In this document: piece by piece, positions 16,322-25,687 of the stretch
How positions within the stretch are numbered: position 1 is the first letter of the stretch
Layout of the letters: each line of letters begins with the position of its first letter
Assembly (NCBI RefSeq): GCF_009831235.1
Contig: NZ_WUUL01000012.1
Coordinates: 1 to 64,000, forward strand
Source: Shimazuella alba
Lineage (GTDB): Bacteria > Bacillota > Bacilli > Thermoactinomycetales > Thermoactinomycetaceae
DNA: 64,000 bases
Direction of reading: 5' to 3'
Made by a program: the position numbers and the translations under genes
Notes under the pieces: model-generated
Told to the model about the DNA's origin: nothing
The model's input: only the letters and a program-made list of their open reading frames with translations
Databases searched by the model: none

Positions 16322-17449
16322 ATGAAAAAAACAATTGAAACATTAAAACCAACTATCTTTGAAATCTATGATCGCCTTCATGGTCATCCGGAAATAAGCT
16401 GGCAAGAACATCATACCACTTCTTTTCTTGCTGATTTTTTGCGAAAATCTGGATGCGAAGTTACTACTTTTCCAGATTGTACGGGAGTAGTAGGAACAAT
16501 AGGTAACGGAAAATCTGACCTCTCCGTAGGATTGAGAGCAGATATGGATGCATTATGGCAAGAAGTGGATGGGAAATTTCAAGCAAATCATTCATGTGGA
16601 CATGATGCCCACATGACAATGGTACTAGGTGTGCTGCTCGTCTTACAAGCACAAAAGATAGAAGTTCCCGGACGAATCATGTTTCTTTTTCAACCTGCTG
16701 AAGAACAAGGCAATGGTGCATTAAAGATGATCGAAAATAAGGTAGTAGATGAATTGGATTTTCTATATGGTGTACATGTAAGGCCTATGGATGAAGTACC
16801 ACATAACCAAGCAGCAGCTGGAATATTACACGGAGCCAATCAAACCATTTTTGGCAGCATAACTGGATATGATGCACACGGAGCGAGACCACATCAAGGA
16901 AACAATGCAATCGAAGTGATCTCTACCATTGTAGAACAGTTAAAAGGCATACATCTTGACCCAACAACACCATATTCCATCAAGATGACACAAGTGACCG
17001 CTGGTGAAAAAAATACGAACATCATTCCTGGTTCTGCAAAATTTCATTTGGATTTACGTGCTCAAACCAACGAAGCGATGAATGAACTGGTACACAAAAC
17101 AGGACATGTTCTACAGTCTGTTGCACGGTTATATCAAACTTCTATTTATTATGAGAGCAGCAATCAAGTATATGCAGCAACCATAAATAAGACTGCTCAA
17201 AAATTGATGGAATATGCGATCACACAAACATTGGGTGAAGAGAACCTCATGGCGCCTATCGTTACACCAGGAGCAGAAGATTTTCATTACTATACGAAAG
17301 AAAGACCACATTTAAAAGCAACGATGCTAGGATTAGGTTGTGATTTACAACCTGGATTGCATCATCCTAACATGACTTTTAATCGAGAAGCACTATTAAA
17401 TGGAATTGAAATTTTAACACGCACTGTCCTTCATACTTTTGATAAATAA
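16322..17449 (+). CDS. M20-family amidohydrolase (N-acyl amino acid or peptide hydrolase)
   Basis: A 375-residue binuclear metallohydrolase. Visible metal ligands are SCGHDAHMTMVLG (Cys/His), the Glu pair in QPAEEQGNGAL, the His in YGVHVRP and a distal His in LHHPNM. The domain order is catalytic, then dimerisation (about 180-295), then catalytic, as in IAA-amino acid or N-acetyl-diaminopimelate hydrolases. I chose ATG 16322, which has AGGTGA five bases upstream; a GTG at 16313 directly abuts the permease stop. As the last gene of the cluster it would release an amino acid from an imported conjugate. Confidence 0.85.
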   Translation: MKKTIETLKPTIFEIYDRLHGHPEISWQEHHTTSFLADFLRKSGCEVTTFPDCTGVVGTIGNGKSDLSVGLRADMDALWQEVDGKFQANHSCGHDAHMTMVLGVLLVLQAQKIEVPGRIMFLFQPAEEQGNGALKMIENKVVDELDFLYGVHVRPMDEVPHNQAAAGILHGANQTIFGSITGYDAHGARPHQGNNAIEVISTIVEQLKGIHLDPTTPYSIKMTQVTAGEKNTNIIPGSAKFHLDLRAQTNEAMNELVHKTGHVLQSVARLYQTSIYYESSNQVYAATINKTAQKLMEYAITQTLGEENLMAPIVTPGAEDFHYYTKERPHLKATMLGLGCDLQPGLHHPNMTFNREALLNGIEILTRTVLHTFDK

Positions 17450-17603
17450 AAAGAGACTTGCTATGTAAAATGCCCCTTACAAACGTTACACTTTAATAAT
17501 GCGAGACCCTTTTTATATTATTCCAGTATTTGTTTTCTTGTCCACTTTTTAGTCTACTATTCAATATGCTTGTGTTTCTACCTGCACCTGTTTCTTTTCT
17601 TAT

Positions 17604-17635
17604 AAAAAGGTTCTATCCAAATGATAGAACCTTTT
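17604..17635. terminator. Bidirectional terminator
   Basis: AAAAGGTTCTATC and GATAGAACCTTTT form a 13-bp perfect stem with a five-base loop. It lies at the end of the minus-strand kinase gene. The 17450-17604 spacer holds no gene. Confidence 0.85.
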
Positions 17636-18261
17636 CATTTATTTGGTTCGTTTATTAATGCTACAAATCCTGGCTGTTTCTCCCAGCGTTCATACCACTT
17701 TGGACTTAACTCTTGAACAAAATGAACAAATTTTTGCTTATTTACCCCCATATCACTTATTAATTTTTTTGCAAGAAGTACAGGATTAGGTTTTATAATG
17801 TGAACCAAATCGATGACTTTCATCTTTCCATTTGGAACTACATAGATATGACGAGCAGAATGATCGAAACGGTTAAATCCTACTTGCTCAAATGATTCCA
17901 ACACATCTATGATCTTTACTGTTAATTCTTTCGTTAATTCATTTGTCTGAAGATACTCAAAGAGTGATGGATATGATAAATATTCCATTATGATGAAATT
18001 CTCTCCCCAAGAAAACACCTTTGGACAGATACCTATTTTTTCCCCTAATTGCAGAGCACGAAGTTCTCTAACAAGACTCTGATTGGCACAATAAATCTTC
18101 ACACACCGTTGTTCATCTATCCGAAACACGGCTCCTTGAGCACCTGATCCAATCAATGGAAATTTTGTCGGATTTTCAATCGTAACTCGATTGGATCTTT
18201 TTGTTATATGAATCTGATCTAATTTATCGATAAGGTCTTGCTGCAAATACACAGTCAACAA
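17635..18261 (-). CDS. YrzF-like serine/threonine protein kinase
   Basis: A 208-residue minimal kinase. The glycine loop is IGSGAQGAVFRI, the ATP Lys is in RCVKIY, the catalytic loop is RFDHSARHIY and the metal Asp is in KVIDL. It is homologous to the pseudokinase at 6656-7318, but here all key residues are kept, so it should bind ATP and phosphorylate a protein or small substrate. Small RIO/YrzF-like kinases are common in Bacillales and mostly uncharacterised. The start is ATG 18261. It stands alone between two hairpin terminators. Confidence 0.75.
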   Translation of the reverse strand: MLTVYLQQDLIDKLDQIHITKRSNRVTIENPTKFPLIGSGAQGAVFRIDEQRCVKIYCANQSLVRELRALQLGEKIGICPKVFSWGENFIIMEYLSYPSLFEYLQTNELTKELTVKIIDVLESFEQVGFNRFDHSARHIYVVPNGKMKVIDLVHIIKPNPVLLAKKLISDMGVNKQKFVHFVQELSPKWYERWEKQPGFVALINEPNK

Positions 18262-18389
18262 CTCCTTATTTTATACCAATTTAATTACTCACTAGTCATA
18301 GATTATTATATGTCAAGCTTCTCATTCGGTGTTTGGCGAATACCCTTCTTTATCAAAAACGAAAGACTTTGATAGAAATGGATTAATAG

Positions 18390-18419
18390 AAAAACCCACT
18401 CTCAAAAGAGTAGGTTTTT
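18390..18419. terminator. Bidirectional terminator downstream of the parC-like gene
   Basis: AAAAACCCACTCT pairs with AGAGTAGGTTTTT (one wobble) around CAAA. It ends the topoisomerase operon on the minus strand. Confidence 0.8.
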
Positions 18420-18457
18420 CTATACAATCATTTTTTTATACAAGCCCATTTTAATAA

Positions 18458-20626
18458 TTAAAATAGAGAGCCTTGAGCTAATATAGAAGAGAAATCATTT
18501 CCTCGCAAATACTTACCAATACCAGCTCCCTTTGTAACATAATACTCTTTTTCCTCAAATTCTTTACCACTAAGATCATAGTATCCAACGACTACACTAT
18601 TTTTCTTTGATTTCATCGCTTGAACTCCAATTGTCGTTTTGCTCGTCTTCGGATTTATCATAGATGTATGGAAAACGATTGCTTTTTTTATCGTAGATAC
18701 TCCTAATATCTCCTTATCTTCATGGATATGATCCCAATAAAGAGCCTTTTTATTGGCATAAGCATTCTTTAACATAGAACGATTTTGTTTGGTATAGTAA
18801 GCGGTTAACGCTATTTTTGCTACTTTGCCATCTTCAAAACCAATTAATAGATTACCTTTGTAATCATTTGTTACCGTTACAAAAAGAATCGATTCATCTT
18901 GCAAGTTAAGAAGAGTTGGAAGGTATTCTCCTAAACCTGATAGTTTATGATCTTCTATCTCATATGTTTTGTATTTATAGCAGTTATACTTATCAGTAAA
19001 AATCAAGATATCAGAATGATTGGTTGTACTATATTGATTAATTATTTCATCCCCGTCTTTTACTTTCATTGCATTCCCACCGCGAAGAGAGGTTAGTGGA
19101 ACTTTTTTGAGATATCCTTCTTTTGTGACACTGATACGCACATTGTAGTTGTCAATCGTGATTTCCTCTGGAGCTAAAGTCGGTAACTCATCAGCAAAAA
19201 TAATTTGAGATTTTCTTTCTTGTCCATGTACTTTTTTCACATTTTTTAATTGTTGTATCATTTTCCTATCCAATTTCGACTTGTTGTGGATAATTTCATG
19301 AAGCTCTGCGATTTCTTTTTCTAATGTTTCAATCTCTTCAATACGATGAAGCAAATATTCTTTATTCAGATGACGTAATTTAATTTCTGCTACATATTCA
19401 GCTTGTAGTTCGTCAATTTGAAATGCTGACATCAAATTTGCAATGACTTGATTGTTTTTGTTTGTTTCTCGAATGATAGCAACTGCTTTATCGATATCCA
19501 GTAAAACTTGTTTTAAAGCTAATAAGAGATGTCTTTTTTGCTCTTTCTTTGTCTTATCAAATAAGGCCCCTCTTTTGATGGCATTTCCCCGAAATGCAAC
19601 CCACTCTTGAATGATTTGTTTTATTCCAAGCGTTTGTGGTCTTCCATTGACAATTAAATTAAAGTTACAAGAAAATGTATCTTGTAATGGTGTCATTTTA
19701 AACAGCTTTTCGATAAGCACAGCTTTATTGGTGCTGTTTTTTACGGTTATCTCAATCCCTTTGGTGTTAATGCCATAAATATCATCAATATCAACGATAT
19801 CCTTAATCTTTCCTTCTTTAACAAGCTGACTAATCTTCTCAATAATCGCTTCAAATGTAGTTGTGTAGGGGATTTCTTCGAAAATAATAGAGTTGCCTTC
19901 GATCCGATAAGTAGAACGGATTTTGAATGATCCTTTTCCAGTTTCATAGATCTGTCGCATATCTTTTTCATTATAAATAATATTTCCACCTGTAGGCATA
20001 TCAGGTGCTTGAATATACTGCATTACGTCCGTCTCAGGTTTCTTAATACTAGCAATGGTGTAATCAATAATCTCATTTAAGTTAAAAGGTGCAATATTAC
20101 TCGCCATTCCCACAGCTGTTCCACTTGAATTATTCACCAAAATAGATGGAAAAGTTACTGGGAGTAGTCGTGGTTCCTGCAATGTACCATCATAGTTTTC
20201 AATCATATCAACGGTATTCTTTTCAATATCTCGAAAAAGTTCTCCCGCGATTGCACCCAGTTTTACCTCTGTATAACGTGCAGACGCGTATTTCATATCA
20301 CGAGAATAATGTTTTCCGAAGTTTCCTTTTGAATCAATATAAGGAATGAGCAATGACTCATTGTCCTTCGTTAATCTCACTAATGTCTCATATATTGCCA
20401 TATCCCCATGAGGATGTAAAAACATTGTTTGTCCCACTACACCTTGAGACTTTTTCCGGCCACTCTTTAATAAACCCATCTGAAACATCGTATAAAGAAT
20501 ACGTCGTTGACTAGGTTTTAATCCATCAATTTCAGGTAATGCACGATGCATAATCACATGTGCGGTATACGGCATATAGTTATCTTTCAAGCTCTCGGTA
20601 ATGTTTTGTAGAATCAATTGTGTCAA
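18458..20626 (-). CDS. Divergent type IIA topoisomerase subunit A (ParC/GyrA-like)
   Basis: A 722-residue DNA breakage-reunion subunit. DGLKPSQRRILYTM and the catalytic Tyr118 in SARYTEVKL are clear, and a reduced C-terminal beta-pinwheel follows about residue 490. It is shorter than Bacillus ParC (about 806) and resembles the divergent topoisomerase IV of clostridia. At the quinolone region, HPHGDMAIYETLVR has Met76 where most enzymes have Ser (GyrA 83) and Glu80 at the Asp87 position. It lies 14 bases after the parE-like gene. It may be an additional topoisomerase rather than the housekeeping one. Confidence 0.85.
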   Translation of the reverse strand: MTQLILQNITESLKDNYMPYTAHVIMHRALPEIDGLKPSQRRILYTMFQMGLLKSGRKKSQGVVGQTMFLHPHGDMAIYETLVRLTKDNESLLIPYIDSKGNFGKHYSRDMKYASARYTEVKLGAIAGELFRDIEKNTVDMIENYDGTLQEPRLLPVTFPSILVNNSSGTAVGMASNIAPFNLNEIIDYTIASIKKPETDVMQYIQAPDMPTGGNIIYNEKDMRQIYETGKGSFKIRSTYRIEGNSIIFEEIPYTTTFEAIIEKISQLVKEGKIKDIVDIDDIYGINTKGIEITVKNSTNKAVLIEKLFKMTPLQDTFSCNFNLIVNGRPQTLGIKQIIQEWVAFRGNAIKRGALFDKTKKEQKRHLLLALKQVLLDIDKAVAIIRETNKNNQVIANLMSAFQIDELQAEYVAEIKLRHLNKEYLLHRIEEIETLEKEIAELHEIIHNKSKLDRKMIQQLKNVKKVHGQERKSQIIFADELPTLAPEEITIDNYNVRISVTKEGYLKKVPLTSLRGGNAMKVKDGDEIINQYSTTNHSDILIFTDKYNCYKYKTYEIEDHKLSGLGEYLPTLLNLQDESILFVTVTNDYKGNLLIGFEDGKVAKIALTAYYTKQNRSMLKNAYANKKALYWDHIHEDKEILGVSTIKKAIVFHTSMINPKTSKTTIGVQAMKSKKNSVVVGYYDLSGKEFEEKEYYVTKGAGIGKYLRGNDFSSILAQGSLF

Positions 20627-20640
20627 CCTCCTTTACTCTT

Positions 20641-22599
20641 TTAATCCAATGCTACATCAATATACGCATGCAGATTTTCTTCAATATATTTCTTACGCCC
20701 TTGTAAGTCGTCCCCTAAAAATAATTCAAAGTGTTGCTGCGTAACATCCACATCTTCTTTCACAATCTGAATCAATTTGCGCGAAGCAGGGTTCATCGTT
20801 GTTTCCCACATCATTTCTGCTGTATTCTCTCCCAATCCTTTGGATCGTTGAATAACAACTTTTCCTTTTAACTTTTTTACGATTGCATCTTTTTCTTTGT
20901 CACTATAGGCAAAATAAGACTTGTCCTTGTGGGTAATCTCATAGAGGGGAGATTCTGCGATGTATACTTTTCCAGCTTCGATAAGTGTTGGCATCAAGCG
21001 ATACAACACCGTCAACAGCAATGTTCGGATGTGAAACCCATCAATATCTGCGTCTGTTGTGATAATAATTTTGGACCACCGTAAGTTATTCAGATCAAAA
21101 GTGTGTAAGTCTTTATTATATTTTGACTTCACTTCAATCCCACAGCCTAATAGTTTTACCATATCTACGATAATATCGTTTTTAAAAATTTTGTCGTAAT
21201 CTGCTTTTAAACAATTCAATATCTTGCCTCGTAGGGAATAAATCGCTTGAAATTCAGCATCTCGACCTTGTTTAGTCGAACCAAGAGCTGATTTCCCTTC
21301 CACAATATACAATTCAGTTTGATTATTATCTTTTGATTTGCAATTGATAAAACCATCGATTCGATTCGTAATATTATTAACCGATGATTGAAGCTTCTTT
21401 TTCACATCTAATCTTGTTTTTTCTGCTTTTTCTCTACTACGTTTGTTAATGAGAATCTGATCAGCAATCTTTTGCGCTTGGATGGGATTTTCAATAAAAT
21501 ACACCTCAAGCTTCTCTCGAAGATATTGTGTCATATACTCTTGTACAAACTTGGACTCCATCTTTTTCTTTGTCTGATCTGTATACAAAGAAATGGTGGA
21601 GTACGAATTACTAATAACAATGAGGCTATCTTTTACATCATCGAAACTAACCTTTTTCTCTCCTTTTGTATACTTATCTTTTAAGAGATAATCTACCGCT
21701 TTGGTAAAGGCGTTTTTGATGTAGTTTTCTGGAGTTCCTCCATGTTCTAACAAGGATGAGTTATGAAAAAACTGCATATGCTTTACTTCGTTATGGAAGG
21801 CAAAGGTAATCTCTGCTTTAAACTTAAACTCAGATTCTTCATTTTTTTCTTTTCCTTGTGTCTCCGTCCTAAATTGAACAACATCCGTAAAGTTTTTCCC
21901 ACCGCTCAACTCATCAATATAGTCCAAGACACCATTTTCATAAAAAAAGACTTCCTCTTCACCTTGTATCTCATTAATAAAGGTAAACTTTAAACCACTG
22001 TTTACGATAGCTTGATTCTTAAGCGTTTCTTTTATAAAATCTGTATCTATTTCATTCTCACCACGAAAAACTTCTGCAGAAGGCAACCAGTGTATCAACG
22101 TGCCACGATAATCCAATTTATGTTTTTCCTTGATCAGTTCACCAACCTGCAAACCCTTTTCATAACGGATATAATATTTATACCCATTCGCATTAACTGC
22201 CGTACACTCAAAGTAATCACTGGTATAATTAGTTCCTGTTGCCCCTACTCCATTTGTTCCTAGTGAAAACTGATAATTACCAGTTGTATCATTATTGTTA
22301 TACTTTCCACCAGACCAAAGCTCATCAAAAACTTTTTTATACGCATACTCTCCATCTTTGTTTTTATCCATTGGTACAGAACGGCCAAAGTCTTGAATTG
22401 TGATTGATCTATCCAAAAGCTTTGTGATGATGATTTCCTTCCCAAAACCTTCGCGATATTCATCAATTGCATTTGCCAGTATCTCAATAAAGGTATGATT
22501 ATGATTTTCCAGACCAATCGAGGCAGGTTTTGCTCGAACACCACCAAGAATACCTAGTGATTGTATGGAATCAGAATTATATGTATCTATACTCAACAA
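20641..22599 (-). CDS. Divergent type IIA topoisomerase subunit B (ParE/GyrB-like)
   Basis: About 652 residues. The GHKL ATPase is at the N-terminus (EILANAIDEYREG, QDFGRSVP in place of the usual DxGRGxP, GTNGVGATGTN). The transducer follows, then the TOPRIM domain (YIVEGKSALG with EGKSA for EGDSA, and TDADIDGFHIR), then QRSKGLGEN. The EGKSA and DFGRSVP variants again point to the clostridial-type lineage. I chose TTG 22599, with AAAGGGGG five bases upstream; a TTG follows it immediately, and an ATG at 22629 lacks a ribosome site. It forms an operon with the subunit A gene. Confidence 0.85.
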   Translation of the reverse strand: MLSIDTYNSDSIQSLGILGGVRAKPASIGLENHNHTFIEILANAIDEYREGFGKEIIITKLLDRSITIQDFGRSVPMDKNKDGEYAYKKVFDELWSGGKYNNNDTTGNYQFSLGTNGVGATGTNYTSDYFECTAVNANGYKYYIRYEKGLQVGELIKEKHKLDYRGTLIHWLPSAEVFRGENEIDTDFIKETLKNQAIVNSGLKFTFINEIQGEEEVFFYENGVLDYIDELSGGKNFTDVVQFRTETQGKEKNEESEFKFKAEITFAFHNEVKHMQFFHNSSLLEHGGTPENYIKNAFTKAVDYLLKDKYTKGEKKVSFDDVKDSLIVISNSYSTISLYTDQTKKKMESKFVQEYMTQYLREKLEVYFIENPIQAQKIADQILINKRSREKAEKTRLDVKKKLQSSVNNITNRIDGFINCKSKDNNQTELYIVEGKSALGSTKQGRDAEFQAIYSLRGKILNCLKADYDKIFKNDIIVDMVKLLGCGIEVKSKYNKDLHTFDLNNLRWSKIIITTDADIDGFHIRTLLLTVLYRLMPTLIEAGKVYIAESPLYEITHKDKSYFAYSDKEKDAIVKKLKGKVVIQRSKGLGENTAEMMWETTMNPASRKLIQIVKEDVDVTQQHFELFLGDDLQGRKKYIEENLHAYIDVALD

Positions 22600-22642
22600 G
22601 TGAACCCCCTTTAGTTTCCTTTGTTTCATCTTTATTATCTAT

Positions 22643-22686
22643 TAATTATCTAAAAATAGATAATTATATATATGTTCTTTTGTCAA
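22643..22686 (-). promoter_or_regulatory. Promoter with perfect 10-bp operator-like dyad for the topoisomerase operon
   Basis: On the minus strand TTGACA (22686-22681) is followed after about 17 bases by a weak TTATCT -10. A perfect dyad TAATTATCTA-AAAA-TAGATAATTA (22643-22666) covers the -10 and start region, as a repressor operator would. No repressor gene is adjacent. Confidence 0.5.
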
Positions 22687-22693
22687 GTAGAAA

Positions 22694-22742
22694 CGGACAA
22701 ACTTACCCACGCACTACAAAAAGAAATGGGTAGGTTTGTTCG
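22694..22742. repeat. 16-bp imperfect inverted repeat upstream of the topoisomerase promoter
   Basis: CGGACAAACTTACCCA (22694-22709) pairs with TGGGTAGGTTTGTTCG (22727-22742) with two wobbles and a 17-base loop. It lies just upstream of the -35 of the topoisomerase promoter. It has no T run, so it may be a second protein site rather than a terminator. Confidence 0.5.
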
Positions 22743-22794
22743 CTATTTTCTAACTTTTCATCCGTGTTTTTGTGGGAAAGAAATAGGTTGTTTT

Positions 22795-22932
22795 CTAACT
22801 TGATTCACAAAAAATACAAATATAAGACCAGTAATTAAAAGTAGTGAGTTCACAGGGGAAAATGTATGCAATACCAAGAAAGATAGAACCAAGTCCAATA
22901 CCCAAATCAAATGCAGTTAGCAATTCCTCGTT
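22795..22932 (-). pseudogene. C-terminal remnant of an MFS transporter
   Basis: A minus-strand frame without its own start encodes ELLTAFDLGIGLGSIFLGIA, a typical last-helices motif of drug-efflux MFS proteins. It stops at 22795-22797. An out-of-frame minus-strand frame upstream begins at about 23044 (MKIDIFIVLHTTLYAVFG). The region looks like decayed coding DNA. Only the motif supports the identification. Confidence 0.45.
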
Positions 22933-23090
22933 TTTCGACTAAAATCATTTCGATATTTTTGCTGTGAAGTTGATGTGTTTCTTCAGATACGCCAAAAACC
23001 GCATATAAAGTGGTATGCAAAACAATAAATATATCTATTTTCATGATAATCCTCTATAATGAAAAATACGGTTATTCTTAGAGAGGTATC

Positions 23091-23390
23091 ATGCCACTGC
23101 ATTTCTACGAAACACGAAACCGAAAGAACTTTGAGATTTTTGGTGAATTGGGTGAATATTTTGTAAAAGGAATATGTGCTTCACGATCTACAAGGACAAT
23201 GATCTACTTTCCAGATCTGATCTTTACTCATCGAAAATCGGGAAATGAAGTGCATATTCACCCTGTTAGTGGACTGATCTCCTTTTTGCAAATTGTTCCT
23301 ATGAAAAACAATCCAGAAATCGAAAAACTCACTTTTCGAGGAGTAGCATTCTGTACCAGCTCAAAAGAACATACGGTGGGATGGTATTAG
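23091..23390 (+). CDS. Small hypothetical protein
   Basis: A 99-residue protein that I do not recognise, mixed alpha/beta, with Cys at about 27 and 88 and no membrane segment. The start has GAGAGG four bases upstream, and a TATAAT at about 23055 could be its -10. These signals make it a likely real gene. The composition is like that of its neighbours. It stands alone between the MFS remnant and a gene-free spacer. Confidence 0.5.
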   Translation: MPLHFYETRNRKNFEIFGELGEYFVKGICASRSTRTMIYFPDLIFTHRKSGNEVHIHPVSGLISFLQIVPMKNNPEIEKLTFRGVAFCTSSKEHTVGWY

Positions 23391-23829
23391 CCAGCTAATC
23401 CGCCAAAACGACCATGACAATGTGAATTGATCATGGTCCATCTTATTTTACTGCATAAAATAGCTGGTCATTTTACAGATTTAAGCAGCAATCCATAAAC
23501 CCAATGAATACCCATACTACGTGTAAAATCAAAAAATACAGATTCACATCCAACATGAAAATCCCGAAAGTAGATGCTTTCTATGCATAGAACCCAAAGC
23601 AAATTTCTACTCTAACAAATATTGATGATGCCAAACAGTGATGTTAGTAAGATCCTCCGTCTATCTATTTCATTCTTTAGCTCCTTATCCCCAATTGTCC
23701 TAATGAAAAAAAAATAACAAAATTTACTGATAAACACTGCAGAAAAAACTTTTCATAATCAAGACAGAACTTGTCACTATCAGAGTTTATATTTATAGTT
23801 GTAAAACGAAAACAAAGGAGCTGGATGAT
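23391..23829. other. Gene-free spacer with one hairpin
   Basis: GACCATGA at 23410-23417 pairs with TCATGGTC at 23431-23438 shortly after the small gene, followed by a weak T-rich stretch, so it may be its terminator. Nothing else is recognisable. Confidence 0.5.
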
Positions 23830-24216
23830 ATGAGCTTAGAAATGATCCCTTTTTTCATGATGGACGGAAATGCAAAAGAAGCAATAACTTATTACGAAAA
23901 AATACTAGATGCAGAAGTTGCCTTTATTCAAATGAATGGAGATAAAGTTGATCATGCAGTGCTAAAAATCGGAGAAAGCCAAGTGATGATTTCTGATCTC
24001 ATCTCTGAAATACCTTATCAAAAAGGAAATCAAGTTAATATTTGTATCACCACACCAGACAGAAAACAAGCGGAACAAATTTATCATTCTTTAATAGAAG
24101 AAGGAAAAATACATTTACCTATGTGTGAAATGCCATTTAGCCCTGCATACGGCATCGTAACTGATAAATTTGGAGTTTGTTTTCAAGTCTTTACTCAAGT
24201 AAACAAACACCTGTAA
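23830..24216 (+). CDS. VOC-family protein (PhnB/glyoxalase-like)
   Basis: A 128-residue vicinal-oxygen-chelate fold protein. FFMMDGNAKEAITYYEKIL opens the first beta-alpha-beta module, and AYGIVTDKFGVCFQVFT closes the second, as in PhnB-like or 3-demethylubiquinone methyltransferase-like proteins. The metal-ligand pattern is incomplete, so a catalytic role is uncertain; many members bind drugs or small molecules. The ribosome site is AAAGGAG upstream of ATG 23830. It is a single gene with a terminator shared with fabV. A related gene lies at 33857-34309. Confidence 0.8.
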   Translation: MSLEMIPFFMMDGNAKEAITYYEKILDAEVAFIQMNGDKVDHAVLKIGESQVMISDLISEIPYQKGNQVNICITTPDRKQAEQIYHSLIEEGKIHLPMCEMPFSPAYGIVTDKFGVCFQVFTQVNKHL

Positions 24217-24220
24217 ATAC

Positions 24221-24248
24221 AAAAACTCCCTTTCACAAGGGAGTTTTT
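24221..24248. terminator. Bidirectional terminator between VOC gene and fabV
   Basis: AAAAACTCCCTT pairs with AAGGGAGTTTTT around TCAC, giving T runs for both convergent genes. Confidence 0.9.
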
Positions 24249-24257
24249 GTATCCAAA

Positions 24258-25448
24258 TTACTCTACAATACTAGGAATGCTCTTCACTACATCTACTTCT
24301 GCATCATAATCCACTTCTGATTGGTCAAACCCAAAAAGTTGGAAGAATTCTTTGCGATATCCTTCAATATCGGATAAATCACTTAGATTCTCTGTTGTCA
24401 GTTGACTCCAAAGCTTGGAAATCTGATCTTGAACTTCAGCTTTCATTTCCCAGTCATCCAAGCGGATACGTCCTTCTTCGTCCACTGGTGTTTCTGCTGC
24501 ATACAAACGATCGTCAAACAGACGGTACATTTGCTCAATACATCCCTCGTGTAAGTTTTGTTCCTTCATTACCCGATAGAGCAAAGAAATATAAAGGGGA
24601 ACAATTGGAATAGCGGAGCTTGCCTGAGTAACAAGTGCTTTATTGATAGAAACATATGCACTTCCATCAAGAGATTTTAATTCTGCTTGAATTGTTTTCG
24701 CTGTTTGTTCCAAATCGTTCTTGGCTTTTCCAATCGTACCATCTCGATAAATCGGTTGAGTTACCTTTGGTCCAATGTAAGAATACGCGACCGTTTTCGC
24801 ACCTTTTGCAAGAACTCCAGCTTCTTGTAATGCTTGCATCCAAAAATGCCAATCTTCTCCACCCATCACAGCAATGGTGTGCTGAATTTCTTCTTCGGTT
24901 GCGGGATTGATAGTAATTTCAGAGATCTCGCCATTGTGGAAGTCAACTGTTTTATTGGAAAATGCTTCTCCAATCGGCTTGATGACAGAGTTAAACTTTT
25001 CCCCTGTTTTTGGATGGACACGTACAGGTGAAGCTAGGCTATATACTACCAAATCAACTTGACCTAAATCTTGTTTAATCAAGTCAATCGTTTGTTGTTT
25101 AATCTCGTCAGAAAAAGCATCTCCATTAATACTTTTTGCATATAACCCTTCTTGTGCAGCTGCTTCTTCAAAAGTAACGGTATTATACCAGCCAGCAGTT
25201 GCGGTCCGTTTTCCTGATGCAGGCCGTTCAAAAAATACTCCAATGGTACTAGCACCAGCTCCAAAAGAAGCAGTGATCCGAGAAGCCAAGCCATAACCTG
25301 TAGAGGCACCAATAACAAGCACTTTCTTTGGACCTTCTATTTTATTTTGTGCTTTTACGTAGTTAATTTGTTCTTGTACTTTTGTTGCACAGCCTTCTGG
25401 ATGAGCAGTCGTACAAATAAACCCACGGAACTTTGGTTTAACAATCAT
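24258..25448 (-). CDS. fabV: FabV-type trans-2-enoyl-ACP/CoA reductase
   Basis: A 396-residue single-domain NADH-dependent enoyl reductase that completes fatty-acid elongation cycles. The Rossmann motif is VLVIGASTGYGLASRI, with the FabV-specific opening FICTTAHPEGCATKVQEQI. The catalytic Tyr-x8-Lys region reads YSYIGPKVTQPIY followed by GTIGKAK. FabV is the largest enoyl reductase family and is naturally insensitive to triclosan, unlike FabI. GAGAGG precedes the ATG. Whether FabI is also present cannot be seen here. Confidence 0.93.
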   Translation of the reverse strand: MIVKPKFRGFICTTAHPEGCATKVQEQINYVKAQNKIEGPKKVLVIGASTGYGLASRITASFGAGASTIGVFFERPASGKRTATAGWYNTVTFEEAAAQEGLYAKSINGDAFSDEIKQQTIDLIKQDLGQVDLVVYSLASPVRVHPKTGEKFNSVIKPIGEAFSNKTVDFHNGEISEITINPATEEEIQHTIAVMGGEDWHFWMQALQEAGVLAKGAKTVAYSYIGPKVTQPIYRDGTIGKAKNDLEQTAKTIQAELKSLDGSAYVSINKALVTQASSAIPIVPLYISLLYRVMKEQNLHEGCIEQMYRLFDDRLYAAETPVDEEGRIRLDDWEMKAEVQDQISKLWSQLTTENLSDLSDIEGYRKEFFQLFGFDQSEVDYDAEVDVVKSIPSIVE

Positions 25449-25633
25449 CGTATTTATTCCTCTCTCATTAGCGTAAGATATGTAGATAAAATTAAGACCA
25501 AGTACTAATTCTATTATAGTATACCGAAAATATCAGCAAGTTTACAGTATAATCGTCAAATGCCTTTGTATGCTTGTTGTTTAAGCCAATTTCAAAGTAT
25601 GATAAAGACAATACCGGAATAAGGAGGATGAAA

Positions 25634-25660
25634 ATGTCAGCAATACGACCACCCAACTAA
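25634..25660 (+). CDS. Eight-residue leader peptide of the MFS exporter
   Basis: AAGGAGG lies six bases before ATG 25634, which opens the peptide MSAIRPPN and a TAA. A strong ribosome site on so short a frame, placed 83 bases before a transporter start, is typical of ribosome-mediated attenuation. The Pro-Pro pair could aid stalling. A TATGAT at about 25599-25604 may be the promoter. Confidence 0.6.
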   Translation: MSAIRPPN

Positions 25661-25687
25661 GGACAAATCTATCCCTTTCCTCGTTCC

